A stretch of 64,000 nucleotides of DNA from Azolla caroliniana (Eukaryota; Polypodiophyta): NCBI GenBank assembly GCA_043228905.1, contig JBHGNT010000002.1, forward strand, positions 14,384,001-14,448,000, read 5' to 3'. The stretch's first letter is position 1. Each line of letters starts with the position of its first letter. Made by a program: the position numbers and the translations under genes. Of the stretch, positions 18,214 to 28,544 are shown piece by piece. The notes under the pieces were generated by a model. That model worked only from the letters and a program-made list of their open reading frames with translations, was not told the DNA's origin and did no database searches.

Positions 18214-19218
18214 GTGAACACGAAGTATAAGACTGTGGACCAGAAGGTGAGGCCAATCGTGGCTCCCTTACCGGAGGACAATTGGGAGGGGATGAAGGGA
18301 GTTGCGACCAACCTGAGCTTGCGAGATCTAGCAAACATAGGGCACCGGTTCACCGACAAGACACTTCGGAAGTTGAAGATCGATGGGGGTGGCTTTCTAC
18401 TACTGGCGGAGGAGAACCGGTTTCAGAGAAAGCTCAAAAGGCAAGGGAAAGATTTTGCATTCTCACCGGAGGAAATCGGGTGCATCGACCTGACCATCAT
18501 CAAATTGATGGTGATATTCACGGTACCGCATTTACCACGGAACCTAAAGTCGATTCCGGTGCCGAGAGCTAACATCTTGAAACTGATGGAGCTGCTCAAG
18601 GAGAAGATCGACATGGGGATCCTCGAACCGTCAAGTTCCCCTTACTTGAATTGATGGTTCACGGCAACAAAGAAGAATGGCACATTGCGCTTTATCTAGG
18701 ATTTGTAACCTTTCAACAAAGTGAAAATTTAGAAAATAGGGGACAGACGGACCATCAACGAGTTTGCCGAGGCCTTCGCCGGAAGGTTAATCTACTCGGT
18801 CGACAATCTATACTCAGGGTATGACCAATTCGAGCTAGCTGTCGAAAACAAGGACATCACGATGATGCGAACCCGTCTTGGCTTAGTTCGGATGCATACC
18901 CTACAACGAGGTACCACTTTAGTGGCTCACATGGTGAATGCAATGAACAAGGTGTTGAGGGATTGCATCCCAGACATCACCATGCCATTTTTGGATGACA
19001 TCCTGATAAAGGGATGTCCGGAGGATGTGAAGGATGAGTCGATTAGAGAGGACCAATGTCAGAAGTTCCTGTTGGACCGATTGGAAGGAGTGCGACTTAC
19101 CTTTTCGGGGGAGAAGTCGGCATTCGGGCAGTTGGAGATCGTGGTGGTTGGACACTTATGCGGATCATATGGTCGGAAACCTTCTCTGGAAAAGATCGCA
19201 GTCATGAAGGAGGAATGT
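18214..19218 (+). pseudogene. GypB-2 reverse transcriptase
   Basis: NTKYKTVDQKVRPIVAPLPE begins the match. FTVPHLPRNLKSIPVPRA and MGILEPSSSPYLN follow, with a TGA at 18652. After a decayed stretch come LYSGYDQFELAVENKDITMM and TLVAHMVNAMNKVLRDCIPD, with the motif C region MPFLDDILIKGCP. There are stops and at least two phase changes. The frame is interrupted at 19219 by the solo LTR inside the RT connection. Confidence 0.85.
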
Positions 19219-19609
19219 TGTGAGCATGTATTTGTATATAATAGTTTAGTATTGTATAGTCTAGCATATAGTACATTCCAGAATCAGAATATTCTAGTTG
19301 TTAGTATATTGTAGAAATATTGTATGGTATATTCTAGACGTGTATATTCTAGAGATATTTCTCAAGTATATTCTAGAGATATTCAATCTCGAAACTTGTA
19401 TAAATACTTGTAGCCTCCTTGGTCTCTTTCAAAGGATTCAATACGAGTCATTGACACATCAATTTAGTATTCTCGTTTCGTCCCATCTTGTCTCCTTGAT
19501 CTTTATCTCTATCTTCATTCTCTTTTGTCGTTCCCGAGTTTCTAGCCGCATCGCTCGTAGCCCCATCATCCTTGCTCCATCCCAGTCCGCGGTTGGTGTG
19601 TCCGTTACA
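19219..19609 (+). repeat. Solo LTR (unknown family) in GypB-2
   Basis: TGTGAGCATGTATTTG to GTCCGTTACA, 391 bp. Flanks AATGT (19214-19218) and AGTGT (19610-19614) form an imperfect 5-bp TSD. Inside are TATAAATA at about 19400 and several TATTCTAGA-type short repeats. GypB coding resumes directly after it (EVRRF), as expected for LTR-LTR recombination that removed the internal region. Confidence 0.75.
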
Positions 19610-19614
19610 AGTGT

Positions 19615-20505
19615 CAGACAACCACTGAGGTTCGACGGTTCTCACGGGCTTGTGCATTCTACCACAACTGGATCCCGCACTATGCACATATTGTCGAGCC
19701 ACTATATGACTTGTTGAAGAAGGGGCAGAAGTTTGATTGGAGAGAAGAGCACTTGTAGGAGGTTTGGAGACTAAAGGGAATGATGATGGCGGCGCTAGCC
19801 CTCCGGAAAGCTCTGTATAGGACGGACACTCCGATCTATGTGATGGTCGACACAAGTCCAACGGGAATCTGATGGGTAATCAACTAGGAGGACGAAGTTG
19901 GGATGAGATTCGTCATCCGGTTCAAAGCAAAGGTCCTAAGCGAGCGGCAACGAGGATATGCCCAAGTTAAGTGCGAACTGTGGGGTATCTTTTTGCCGGG
20001 TAAGGCTGACAAAGATTACTTAATCGGGGCAGAAGTAATAATTGAGACGGATTGCCTCCCGATTCTCGGTATGGTTTTCGGATGCGTGACTCCGAACCTG
20101 CCAATGCTCAGGTGGATCATGTACATTAAGTCCCTCAATATGGAGATACAACACATCTCCGAAAAAGACAACGCCATGGCCGACATGTTGTCGAGAGCAC
20201 GATACAACAATGAAGAAGGAATGGTATTGGAAAACGAAGAAGTCGGTGTGGACTTGTTTGAGTTGGCTCGATTATTGGCAAATGGGCGAAGCACCCCAAC
20301 CCTGCACGAGTTCAACGAGGATGATTACGATGGGGAGTGGCTTCAGATAGGAAGGTTCCTAAGCACGATGATGGCAAATGCAGCGTGGATGAAGGACGAG
20401 GCTGGTTGAATCCAGAAGAAGGCGTACAAGTACTTCTTGAGGGACAGTAAGATATGGCGGCATCCGAAGAAGTGGAAAGACACACCACTTTGGGTGGTGA
20501 TGCGG
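19615..20505 (+). pseudogene. GypB-2 RT end, RNase H and integrase start
   Basis: CAFYHNWIPHYAHIVEPLYD then YVMVDTSPTGI with an in-frame stop (tga) shortly after. The RNase H core follows: RQRGYAQVKCELWGI, VIIETDCLPILGMVFG, IQHISEKDNAMADMLSRA. Next is EWLQIGRFLSTMMANAAWMK leading to the integrase N-terminus, cut at 20505. Confidence 0.85.
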
Positions 20506-21264
20506 TGTCATGGATATCAATGTGTATGAGTCAAAATGGGTAGGACCACTGGGGTCTTAGACTAAGGAGTCGGTAAGGGAAGCGAGAGAGGTTGCCCGAA
20601 TTGTTTCCAGGTAACTTCGCCGGATTCCAGCATAGACACATATCTAATCCGGACTAGTCTTTGGATATTGGATGAGGAGCACACGGGCTCGCACACTCGG
20701 GTATGCACAAACAGATGAGAGGAGCAAAGACGGGACTACAAGTAGAAACCGAAAGATATAGGAAGATCAAAGCAACAAATAATTAATTTACTTAAGATAG
20801 GGGAAAATACAACCGGACTCAGCCGGTAGTAGAGCTTCGAGCCCTACAGACACTTGCATCCACTAAATGGTTGGGCCTCTAGTCGGGATAGCTTGGGCTT
20901 CCTATGCGAGCAGAGGCCTCACCTTCGTTCACTGAATCAGCACAGAGCAAAACAGAGAGAGCAACAGAGCTTCAGATCTCAAAATCAACAAAACTTTTCC
21001 CTCCAAAACCATGGATCCCTAAACTGTTGAAACGTCCCCCTTTTAAAGCACCAAGGGGAGTTCGTTACATCATGCATTGATGACAGTCGTTCCTATTAGC
21101 GATCCCTCACACAATTTACTCCTCTCATATCCTATTATTCCCCTCCCTTTGCGGGATCGTTAAAGTACTGAATAAACTAACTTTGTCTAGTACTTATTAA
21201 ACCTTGGTATTTACATATATGAATTATGTACATAAGCCCTAATTTGAGTGCATCCTTGCACACA
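20506..21264 (-). repeat. LTR-like block, probably minus orientation
   Basis: It starts TGTCATGG and ends TTGCACACA on the plus strand. Read on the minus strand, an AT-rich upstream part is followed by a TTTAAAAGGG TATA-like box near 21044 and a transcribed-looking R-U5. No ORF, and no TSD because both flanks belong to different elements. About 760 bp. The call rests on its ends and position only. Confidence 0.4.
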
Positions 21265-21350
21265 CCCGTTCATTCGCATCCAGCTCCCACTACATAGCAC
21301 GTGTACGTGATCGAAGGAAGAAAAGCAAAAAAAGAGAAGACACAATCAAC

Positions 21351-22199
21351 ATGAACACACAAATGGTTAGCTTGCTCCCTAGTGAAAAGCTAGACCGGAG
21401 CAATTATTCATCTTGGGAGTACAAGATGACCCAATACCTCGTTGGCCAAGGGTATTGGAGCTACATCAATGGTGCTCAAGAAAATCGACCCGACTCAAAG
21501 AACGTCGACTACATAACATGGGAGCAAGCGGCGAGTCGAGTCATCTATTGCTTGGCAACATGTGTCCACAACCACACACTTAGCCACATTCGAGACGCCA
21601 AGACGCCTAAAGAAGCGTGGGCGAACTTAAAGAAAATGTTCGCCGCCAACATGACCGCCCGAAAGCTTCAATTCCGACAAGACTTGAACAACATTCGGCA
21701 AAAAGGCATGTACGTGTCAGACTACACTGCCAAGATCAAGAGCATTTGCGACTCGCTTGGCTCCATCAAAATAAACGTCAACAAAAACGAGATGGTTCAA
21801 GTATGCTTGGGCGGCCTCGCACAACGATTCAATCCATTACGGATGGCAATCTTGGCGAGAGAAAACCCTCCTTCATTCTTCGACCTCCAATCAATGCTAT
21901 TGGTCGAAGAGAACCACATCCGAACCAAAAACAAGACGTCGGAAGGAAAAATGTTCTTCTCAAATTCGGGCGGTGGCCGAGGAGGAGGTCACAGCGATAG
22001 AAGAGGTCAATTCGAACCATCACATGAAGGGAACTCAAACCTTCACGGAAGCCATCGAGGAACCTTTGGAAGAAGGGGGAGCTTCCACGCCAAACATGGT
22101 CGGCAAACGAGGCCCGCAACTTGCAATTATTGCGGCAAAGTCGGCCACTACGAGCTGGAGTGTCGGAAAAAGAGAAGTGAGTCGGCTTTAACAAGTTGA
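21351..22199 (+). CDS. CopB-1 Gag
   Basis: 282 codons, uninterrupted. It begins MNTQMVSLLPSEKLDRSNYS (copia gag N-terminus with the conserved NYSSWEYKM and GYWSYI). Next are AKTPKEAWANLKKMF and CLGGLAQRFNPLRMAIL, typical of the UBN2-type gag domain. A Gly/Arg-rich stretch and the zinc knuckle CNYCGKVGHYELEC (near residue 262) follow. It forms the particle shell and binds RNA. The start is supported by the matching start in CopB-2. It ends by TGA just before the protease region, unlike most copia elements with one gag-pol frame. Confidence 0.9.
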   Translation: MNTQMVSLLPSEKLDRSNYSSWEYKMTQYLVGQGYWSYINGAQENRPDSKNVDYITWEQAASRVIYCLATCVHNHTLSHIRDAKTPKEAWANLKKMFAANMTARKLQFRQDLNNIRQKGMYVSDYTAKIKSICDSLGSIKINVNKNEMVQVCLGGLAQRFNPLRMAILARENPPSFFDLQSMLLVEENHIRTKNKTSEGKMFFSNSGGGRGGGHSDRRGQFEPSHEGNSNLHGSHRGTFGRRGSFHAKHGRQTRPATCNYCGKVGHYELECRKKRSESALTS

Positions 22200-22202
22200 C
22201 AA

Positions 22203-22694
22203 CTCACAAACTATGCATCGAACTCCGACTACGACAACAATAGCGGAATGTTCATGAATCACGCATCGAATTCCGACTACGACGATCGTAGCGAAATGTT
22301 TACAAATTACACCCCAAATTCCGACTACGACGACCGTGGTGGAATGTTCGTAATGAGGCATAGAGCGAACTCTATGAAGGCCTCCAACTCTGCAAGCACC
22401 TTCAACTCGGAAGATGTGTGGTTCATCGATTCCAGCGCCTCACATCACATGACATCTCACGAAGAGAAGATGTGTGATTCCAGCGCCTCACATCACATGA
22501 CATCTCACGAAGAGTGGTTTCGTGATTTACGAACACTAGATCGACCCGGCTTCATAGAGACAGGAGATGACACCACGCACCCCATTCGGCACATATGCAA
22601 TGTCCCATTTGGGAAAGAAGGCGAGCAAACTTGCATCAAGAATGTCTTGCACGTGCCCACAATAATGAAGAATTTGGTCTCAGTCAGCCAAATC
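22203..22694 (+). pseudogene. CopB-1 protease, first half, with duplicated active-site segment
   Basis: The linker contains tandem NSDYDD-type repeats (NHASNSDYDDRSEMFTNYTP). Two copies of DSSASHHMTSHEE (22429-22467 and 22477-22515) correspond to the copia protease active site D-S-G-A-S, both reading D-S-S-A-S. LHVPTIMKNLVSVSQI then leads into GAG-pre-integrase. The CopD insertion follows immediately. Gly-to-Ser at the active site and the duplication probably abolish activity. Confidence 0.85.
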
Positions 22695-23018
22695 TATAAG
22701 AAAAGTTCAGAACATAATGGGCTGGATTGACAATAGAGAACGAGAGAGAGTTTTCGAAGAATGTAGAACATGGTAAGATATTATATTAAGACAGGTGTAT
22801 TACAATGTAAGAACCTACAATAACAACTCTAGATGTAGTATCACACACATCACTAAACAATACTTCATACATATATATATACAAAGAAGTAACAACTAGC
22901 CGTTACTTCTTTGTAACTGTTGTTTTGTCTTTTTCTTATTGTTCTTTGTAACTCATATTTTGTCTTTATTCTCATACTCATGTTTTATCATTTGTGGTGT
23001 AAACAGTTAATCTTAACA
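22695..23018 (-). repeat. 3' LTR of CopD
   Basis: The plus strand runs TATAAGAAAAG (terminal TG mutated to TA) to AATCTTAACA. It differs from the other LTR at roughly a dozen places. It contains GAAGTAACAACTAGCCGTTACTTC, an inverted repeat present in both LTRs. Confidence 0.93.
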
Positions 23019-23044
23019 CCCCCCTTAGCTATGACACCGCCAAC

Positions 23045-23640
23045 TCATCTATTTGGATGAATACTTAATCCAATATCGTGGCAGCAACTCCAATGTTTTG
23101 CGTTGGGTACTGGCTTGGTAAGAAAATCAGCCCACATAGCTTGTGTTGAAGTATGTCCAATAGAGAGGTTAGATTCTTCAAGAAGTTCTAAGATGAAGTG
23201 ATGTCGTGCATGGATATGCTTGTTTTGCTCTGTGATCTTGGGGTTCTTAGTGATTTTGATGCAGGATTGGTTGTCACACCATAACTTGAATTCAGAAATT
23301 TTGAGGATGGTAAGTCCCTCCTTAGTAGTGAGAGTAGCTTCTATGTATTCTGCTTCAATGGAAGAGAGGGCGACGATAGCTTGTTTCTTTGTTCGCCATG
23401 AAATGGCACCACCTACAAATAGGAATACATAGCCAGAGGTGGATCGAGAGGTATCCTTGTCCCCCCCCCCCCCCAATTTGCATCCGTCCAACCATGTAGT
23501 GGTGTTGATAGCCAACCTTGGATATTTGAATGTTGGGCTTTAGAGTCTAATGTGTAAGTAAGTGTCATATCCCTTGTGTACTTCAAATACCGTAATACTC
23601 TTTTAAGTGCTTTACAATGGTTAACTCCTGGATTCTCCAT
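23045..23640 (-). pseudogene. CopD RNase H and connection
   Basis: KALKRVLRYLKYTRDMTLTY then, after a phase change at a poly-C run (about 23461-23474), the RNase H core: DTSRSTSGYVFLFVGGAISW, IVALSSIEAEYIEATLT and KLWCDNQSCIKITKNP with HARHHFILE. The poly-C/poly-G tract is a likely slippage site and causes the frame break. Confidence 0.85.
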
Positions 23641-24600
23641 GAATCTTGATAGGTATCTAGTGGCAAGAGATCAGTTGGGTTGAGTGCAGTTGACAAGGTA
23701 TCGAATGCTCCCCAACACTTGGTGATACAGGATATTCTTCATAAAGTAAGTTTCTTCAGTTGTATGTGGTGAATCTTCGGATGATAATTTGCATGGTACT
23801 GTGAGGGGAGTGGAGATTGGAGAACACTCAAACATATCAAACTTGGTTAGTATATTATCAACAAAGTTTTCTTGTGATAGGGAGAGTGTACCTAGAGTTC
23901 GATTCCTTTTTACATGAATCCCAAGAAAATGTTCTAGTGGCCGAAGATGTTTGATAGGGAATTGTTGTCATAATTCTGCAATAAATTCCATTACGAAGTC
24001 TTCCGATGTCCCAACAATAGGTAAATCATCCACATAGACTCCCAAGAGTAAGAATTCTGTTTTTGTTTTCCTTATATATAGATTAGGTTCCGATTGAAAT
24101 TCTTGAAATTTGATTGATAAGAGGAACCTATGAAACTTGGCATACCATTGTCTAGGAGATTGTTTTAGGCCATATAAAGGTTTGTTAAGTTTACACACAT
24201 AATTAGGGTCTATATTATTATCTAACATTTGGGGTTGTTCCATATATATATCTTCTTCTAAATCACCATGTAAAAACATTGTTTCAACATCAACATGATG
24301 AAGTTCAAGATTTAAATATGCCGTAATGGCAAGAATCAATTGAAGTGCAGTGATCTTTAGAGTGGGTGAAAAAGTTTCATGGTAGTCCACACCTAGTATT
24401 TGTGAGAATCCTCGAGCTACTAATCTCACTTTGAACCTCACGGGAGTACCTAGGGCATCATATTTCTTCGTAAAAAGCCACTTACAAGTGATGACATTGG
24501 AGTGACAAGGCCGCGGTACTAATGTCCATGTGTGATTCTTTTGGAGTGTTGAGAATTCAGATTTAATTGCTGCAACCCAATTGTCTTTTTCTTTACTTTT
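23641..24600 (-). pseudogene. CopD reverse transcriptase
   Basis: The best open part is 23968-24441: VRLVARGFSQILGVDYHETF, HHVDVETMFLHGDLEEDIYM (motif A region), NKPLYGLKQSPRQWYAKFH and GVYVDDLPIVGTS (catalytic YVDD intact). A stop follows MEFIAEL. The flanks 24442-24600 (KWLFTKKYD and the conserved Trp region) and 23641-23967 hold the remaining RT in other phases. Confidence 0.85.
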
Positions 24601-26308
24601 TAATGCTTGTTTGAAGATTGACGGACAAATTGATTGCCAATTTTGAGATTTTGAGGATACTCTGAGGTGTAGGGTTGTAGGTGACCTAGACTTGTATGTT
24701 CAGATTCACAATTTCGACATTCGGATGCTGAGGAAGAGTTGTTGGGTTGTTGGCGGTGCACTAGCACATCCTCAGGTTCGAGACTTCGAGTGGCTGATTT
24801 TGTGGCCATAGGCTTGGTGGCATTCTTCGCAGTAGAGGTTCCCAATCCCTCATCTTGAGTGGTTAAGATTTGAGAATGAGGTAATTGGTTGAGTTTCTGT
24901 CCTCTGTTTTCTGTTGCATTAGTTGTTGGCGCACCATGATTGTTGTGTAGTTCGGTGTTGATGATGTTCGTCCCACTAGTTTCAGATTCCATTGTTGTTG
25001 CTTGAGGAAGTCTTAACTTTGTGATTTCCTTGGTAAGGTGTCCACTCCCGGTTTCTTTCATTACATATGATGACCTAGAAAAAAGACTTTTCTCATCAAA
25101 CTCCACAGAACTACTAAAAATTATTTTACCTGTATCGGGAAGGTAAATTCTGTATGCTTTTACTCCATATGGATCCCCATATCCAATAAGTTTTCCTTTG
25201 ATGCATCGATCCTCAAGTTTTTTCCTCTTGGCAAGTTGTATGTATGCAAATGCGGTTGCTCCAAATACTCGAAGATGTGATATCTCAAGTGGGTACCCAT
25301 ACCACATGGTGTATGGCACTAGTCCTTCTATACCTGGGTGAGGAGTTCTGTTTTGTAGGTAACAAGTTGTGGCTACTGCTTCTTCCCAGAATCATGAGAT
25401 CATTCCACTCGTCTTCAGCATACTCCTAGCAACATTTAATAAGGTGTGATTCTTTCTCTCGGCTATCCTATTTTGTTGAGGTGTGTAGACAGTTGACTTT
25501 TGATGAAATATACCATTTTTTTCGTTAAAGGCTTCCTATTCTTGTGAAACAAACTCCCCACCATTGTCACTTCTTATTATTTTAACTTTAAGTTGTGTTT
25601 GATTTTCAACAAAGCTCTTATATGCACAAAATGCTTTGAATGCATTTCCCTTTTGTTTAGGAAAGTTAACCATTGTGAATCGCGAAGTTTTATCAATGAA
25701 TGTTATAAAGTACCTTGCTCCGGAGAGTGAGTTGGGAGTTATCGGTCCACATACATCCATGTGAACAAGTTGAAGTAGCTCCTTTGTGTTTGAGTTACTT
25801 AGTGGGAATGATTTTTGAGCCATTTTCCCATACATGCATCCTTCGCAAATATCAATAGATTTAAAGATTGTGGAAGGTAAACCTCTTACTAGGTTCTGAC
25901 ACAACTTGAGTGTTGGTGTATGTAGATGACCGAACCGACAATGCCATAGATAGGTGGGGGGCACATTGTCTACTCCTCCTTGATGTACTTCAGCAGCTAA
26001 TGTTTCTCCTAGATTTGCCTTGACAGGATATAGTTGCCCTTGTTTTGGACATACAATTTTTATCTCATGTTGATCATCTTGGATGTATAGGGTAGCTTGT
26101 TGTTTGCTGAATTTGATTGTCATTCCTTTGGCAATAGCTTGTCCCACAGATAATAGATTTTTTGCAATTCTAGGTACAAAGTATATATCTGAAATTTGTA
26201 CAACATGATTACTAAGGAGTCTTAATTTGATATTACCTTTCCCAACTACCACTTTTTGACCTTTGTCTCCGAAGGTGACCTTCAATGGTATTGGGAGCTC
26301 TTGATAGT
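24600..26308 (-). pseudogene. CopD GAG-pre-integrase, integrase and linker
   Basis: From 26308 down: VTFGDKGQKVVVGKGNI, IAKNLLSVGQ, LWHCRFGHLH, ICEGCMYGKM (HHCC zinc finger). The integrase core Asp is in LVHMDVCGPITP and the second Asp in IIRSDNGGEFVSQE, where a stop falls at 25536. The Glu motif NRIAERKNHTLL is encoded just after. Then YTMWYGYPLEISHLRVFGAT and a Ser/Thr-rich linker follow. The first roughly 20 codons of the nominal frame upstream of 26308 derive from the solo LTR, not from CopD. Confidence 0.85.
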
Positions 26309-26764
26309 TCTTGAGAATCAAGCTCAACATAGTGCAATGTGTGAACACACCTTTTGAGAATCCATGATTACTCAAAGGTCAAGAGTCACACCACTACTCT
26401 CTACACATTAACTATGTGTCATAGAATCATATTCTATGACACATAACTAATGAGTTACATATTCCCCATGACTAAGAGTCTTCACATTCCCTAAGAGAGA
26501 GAGTGGTTGTTATAAAGTTAATGAAGAGAGAGGGTGACTCTATATAAAGCACCCTCCTCATACTTCATATTAAGTTGGTTGTGACTCCTTATTATGCTAC
26601 ATTTTGTATTTCTCATTCTACTTGTGAATATACATCTTCTTCTTGAGTATTTCATTTCTTTAGCTTATCTATCTTGTGTTTCTATTCTCTTCTCTAATTC
26701 CTCTCACACATACACATAACACACATCTCTTCCGCTACACAAGAATCATACCCAATTCTTTACA
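26309..26764 (+). repeat. Solo CopB-family LTR inside CopD, TSD ATAGT
   Basis: 456 bp. The start TCTTGAGAATCAAGCTCAAC matches the CopB LTR start TGTTAAGAGATCAAGCTC, and the end CCAATTCTTTACA matches CCAAATTCTTAACA. ATAGT flanks both sides (26304-26308 and 26765-26769). A TATATAAAG box is near 26540. It contains a perfect 15-bp inverted repeat with 3-nt loop (26413-26445). CopD coding is split exactly here (DNY before, YQELP after). Confidence 0.9.
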
Positions 26765-26769
26765 ATAGT

Positions 26770-27912
26770 TGTCCAACTAGTCTTTTCGATATGTTAGATG
26801 GTGAGTAGCCCCAATATCCAAGAACCAGGTGCTATCATCTTCATTTTGATTTTCTTCAAATGTGTTTGCATTATATGCTTGAATGTACTCTTCTTCATCA
26901 TGTTCTCCATTTTGTTCAGGTGCTTCTTCAAAAGAGTATTCTGGATTTCTATCATCTTCTTGTTGGATAACCACATTATATGCCTGGGGTCGGTTGGAGT
27001 TCTTCTCTGCTTGCTTGAGGCGACATACTCGATCGGTATGTCATTCCTTCTTGCAATATCTATAGATGATTCTAAAGCTTCCATTTTGCCGTGAGTTGTT
27101 CCCATAGTATTTTTGTGCTTTACTCTTAATGTATGTTTTGTTATTATTAGACTCATTATTTCTTACATTATCAGGTCTATACCTTTGTTGGTTTGCTGGA
27201 TGACCCCTTTGGAATCGATTGATGGAGACAACCATTGTGATTGGTTGAGCATTATTCTTCTTTTGTCGTTGAATGTCTTCATGGCAGATCTTAGTAAGTA
27301 GCTCAGAAAATATTGTCGTGCTACTATGCATAGTGATGAATCTTCCCCAAGATTCAGGGAGTTTGGTTAGCACTAATCCAATCTTGATGTCTTCTGAGAT
27401 GTAGTTGTCGACGGTAGTTGCATCATCCATGGCTGCCTCCCAAGTTGATAAGAAGGTAGGAACATCTTCTTCTTCCTGTAAAACACACATATTAAACATG
27501 GTAGCTAAGGTGTGGAGTTTAGTTGTACCATCTTGAGGTTCGTATAGTTCCTTCAGTTTTGCCCACATCGCAGCTGCAGATGTGATTTTCGAATAATTTC
27601 TGACTGCTTTTCAACTACATTTAACATTATCTCTAGTCTAGCTCTTTTATCCAGCTTTCGCCACTCATGCCATTCGTTTGACTCCCGTTTTACAGGTTCT
27701 GGACTAGCGCCAGTTGTGATGTCGAGGAGCTCCTCAACATCAAGTAGCAGCTCCATTCGAGTCTTCCAGGTTTTGTAGTTTTCTCCGTTAATTTTTCCAA
27801 GGTAATTTTCTGCTTGAGCTTGCCATAGTGATAGTACTGAGATTTGTTTATTTGAAATAATCTGTGGTGAGTTTTGTTGGTTATAGGGGAATATGAGATT
27901 CAGATCGTGCAA
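26770..27912 (-). pseudogene. CopD Gag and protease start
   Basis: Gag starts MHDLNLIFPYNQQNSPQIIS at 27912. ALWQAQ/NYKTWKTRMELLLDVEEL is the conserved gag N-region. There is a phase change near 27560, then KLKELYEPQDGTTKLHTLAT and the UBN2 region. The zinc knuckle has its first Cys mutated to Tyr (YRYCKKE) and an in-frame stop. STWFLDIGATHHLT near 26810 is the protease active site with D-I-G-A replacing D-S-G-A. The solo LTR interrupts the protease. Confidence 0.85.
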
Positions 27913-27928
27913 CTAAGCTCTGATACCA

Positions 27929-28257
27929 TGTAAGAAAAGTTCAGAACATAATGGGCTGGATTGACAACAAAGAACGAGAGAGAGTTGTCGAAGAATGTAG
28001 AACAAGGTAAGATATTATATTAAGACATGTGTATTACAATGTAAGAACCTACAGTAACAACTCTAGATGTAGTATCACACACATCACTAAACAATACTTC
28101 ATACATATATATATACAAAGAAGTAACAACTAGCCGTTACTTCTTTGTAACTGTTGTTTTGTCTTTTTCTTATTGTTCTTTGTAACTCATATTTTGTCTT
28201 TATTCTCATAACCCATGTATGTTTTATCATTTGTGGTGTAAATAGGTAATCTTAACA
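27929..28257 (-). repeat. 5' LTR of CopD
   Basis: Plus strand TGTAAGAAAAG to AATCTTAACA, 329 bp. It is directly followed on the minus strand by the PBS TGGTATCAGAGC (27928-27917), complementary to the 3' end of initiator tRNA-Met. Confidence 0.95.
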
Positions 28258-28262
28258 AAATC

Positions 28263-28544
28263 GTGGAGCAAGGCTACATCTCAGAAGACATCAAGAAGGG
28301 GCGGAGAGACGGCCGAATGCTCATCCTCGATTTGAATGAGGTGAAATCGTCAATGTACGCTAAAAGTCTCAAAACCGAGACAAGCATCGAGTTGTGGCAC
28401 AAGAGAATCGGCCGTATAAACCTCCAACGGCTCTGAGCTATGCAAACCAAGGGAGTCGTCATCGGACTTCCGACATTTGAGTCGAAACGAATCGACCAAG
28501 TATGCGAAGCATGTCAACTCAGCAAACAACATCGATTCTCAAGG
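28263..28544 (+). pseudogene. CopB-1 GAG-pre-integrase
   Basis: It resumes the CopB-1 protease frame right after the CopD TSD: VEQGYISEDIKKGRRDGRML, ETSIELWHKRIGRINLQRL with a TGA, then QVCEACQLSKQHRF. This is the HHCC finger of copia integrase. It is cut at about 28545 by an insertion. Confidence 0.85.

Larger units (their letters stand above)
18195..20505 (+). mobile_element. GypB-2: RT-RNase H-integrase fragment
   Basis: Collinear with GypB-1 from about 10570 to 12345, but with stops, several frameshifts and a 391-bp solo LTR. Its left end joins a CopB LTR and its right end an LTR-like block. It keeps the segment with the first RNase H Asp (YVMVDTSPTG) that GypB-1 has lost, so it is useful for inferring the ancestral frame. 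Confidence 0.85.
22695..28257 (-). mobile_element. CopD: complete Ty1/copia element, TSD AAATC
   Basis: Two LTRs (22695-23018, 324 bp; 27929-28257, 329 bp). The PBS TGGTATCAGAGC lies on the minus strand at 27928-27917 and the polypurine tract TAAGGGGGG on the minus strand at 23027-23019. The direct flanks AAATC are at 22690-22694 and 28258-28262. Gag, protease, integrase, RT and RNase H are all present in order but with stops. It is interrupted by a solo CopB LTR (26309-26764). It sits in CopB-1 protease, so it is younger than CopB-1. Confidence 0.95.

Noticed and set aside
20506-21264. 5' LTR of CopB-1
   Set aside because: Its ends and sequence do not match the CopB LTR family (30774-31223), and its TATA-like box favours the minus strand.
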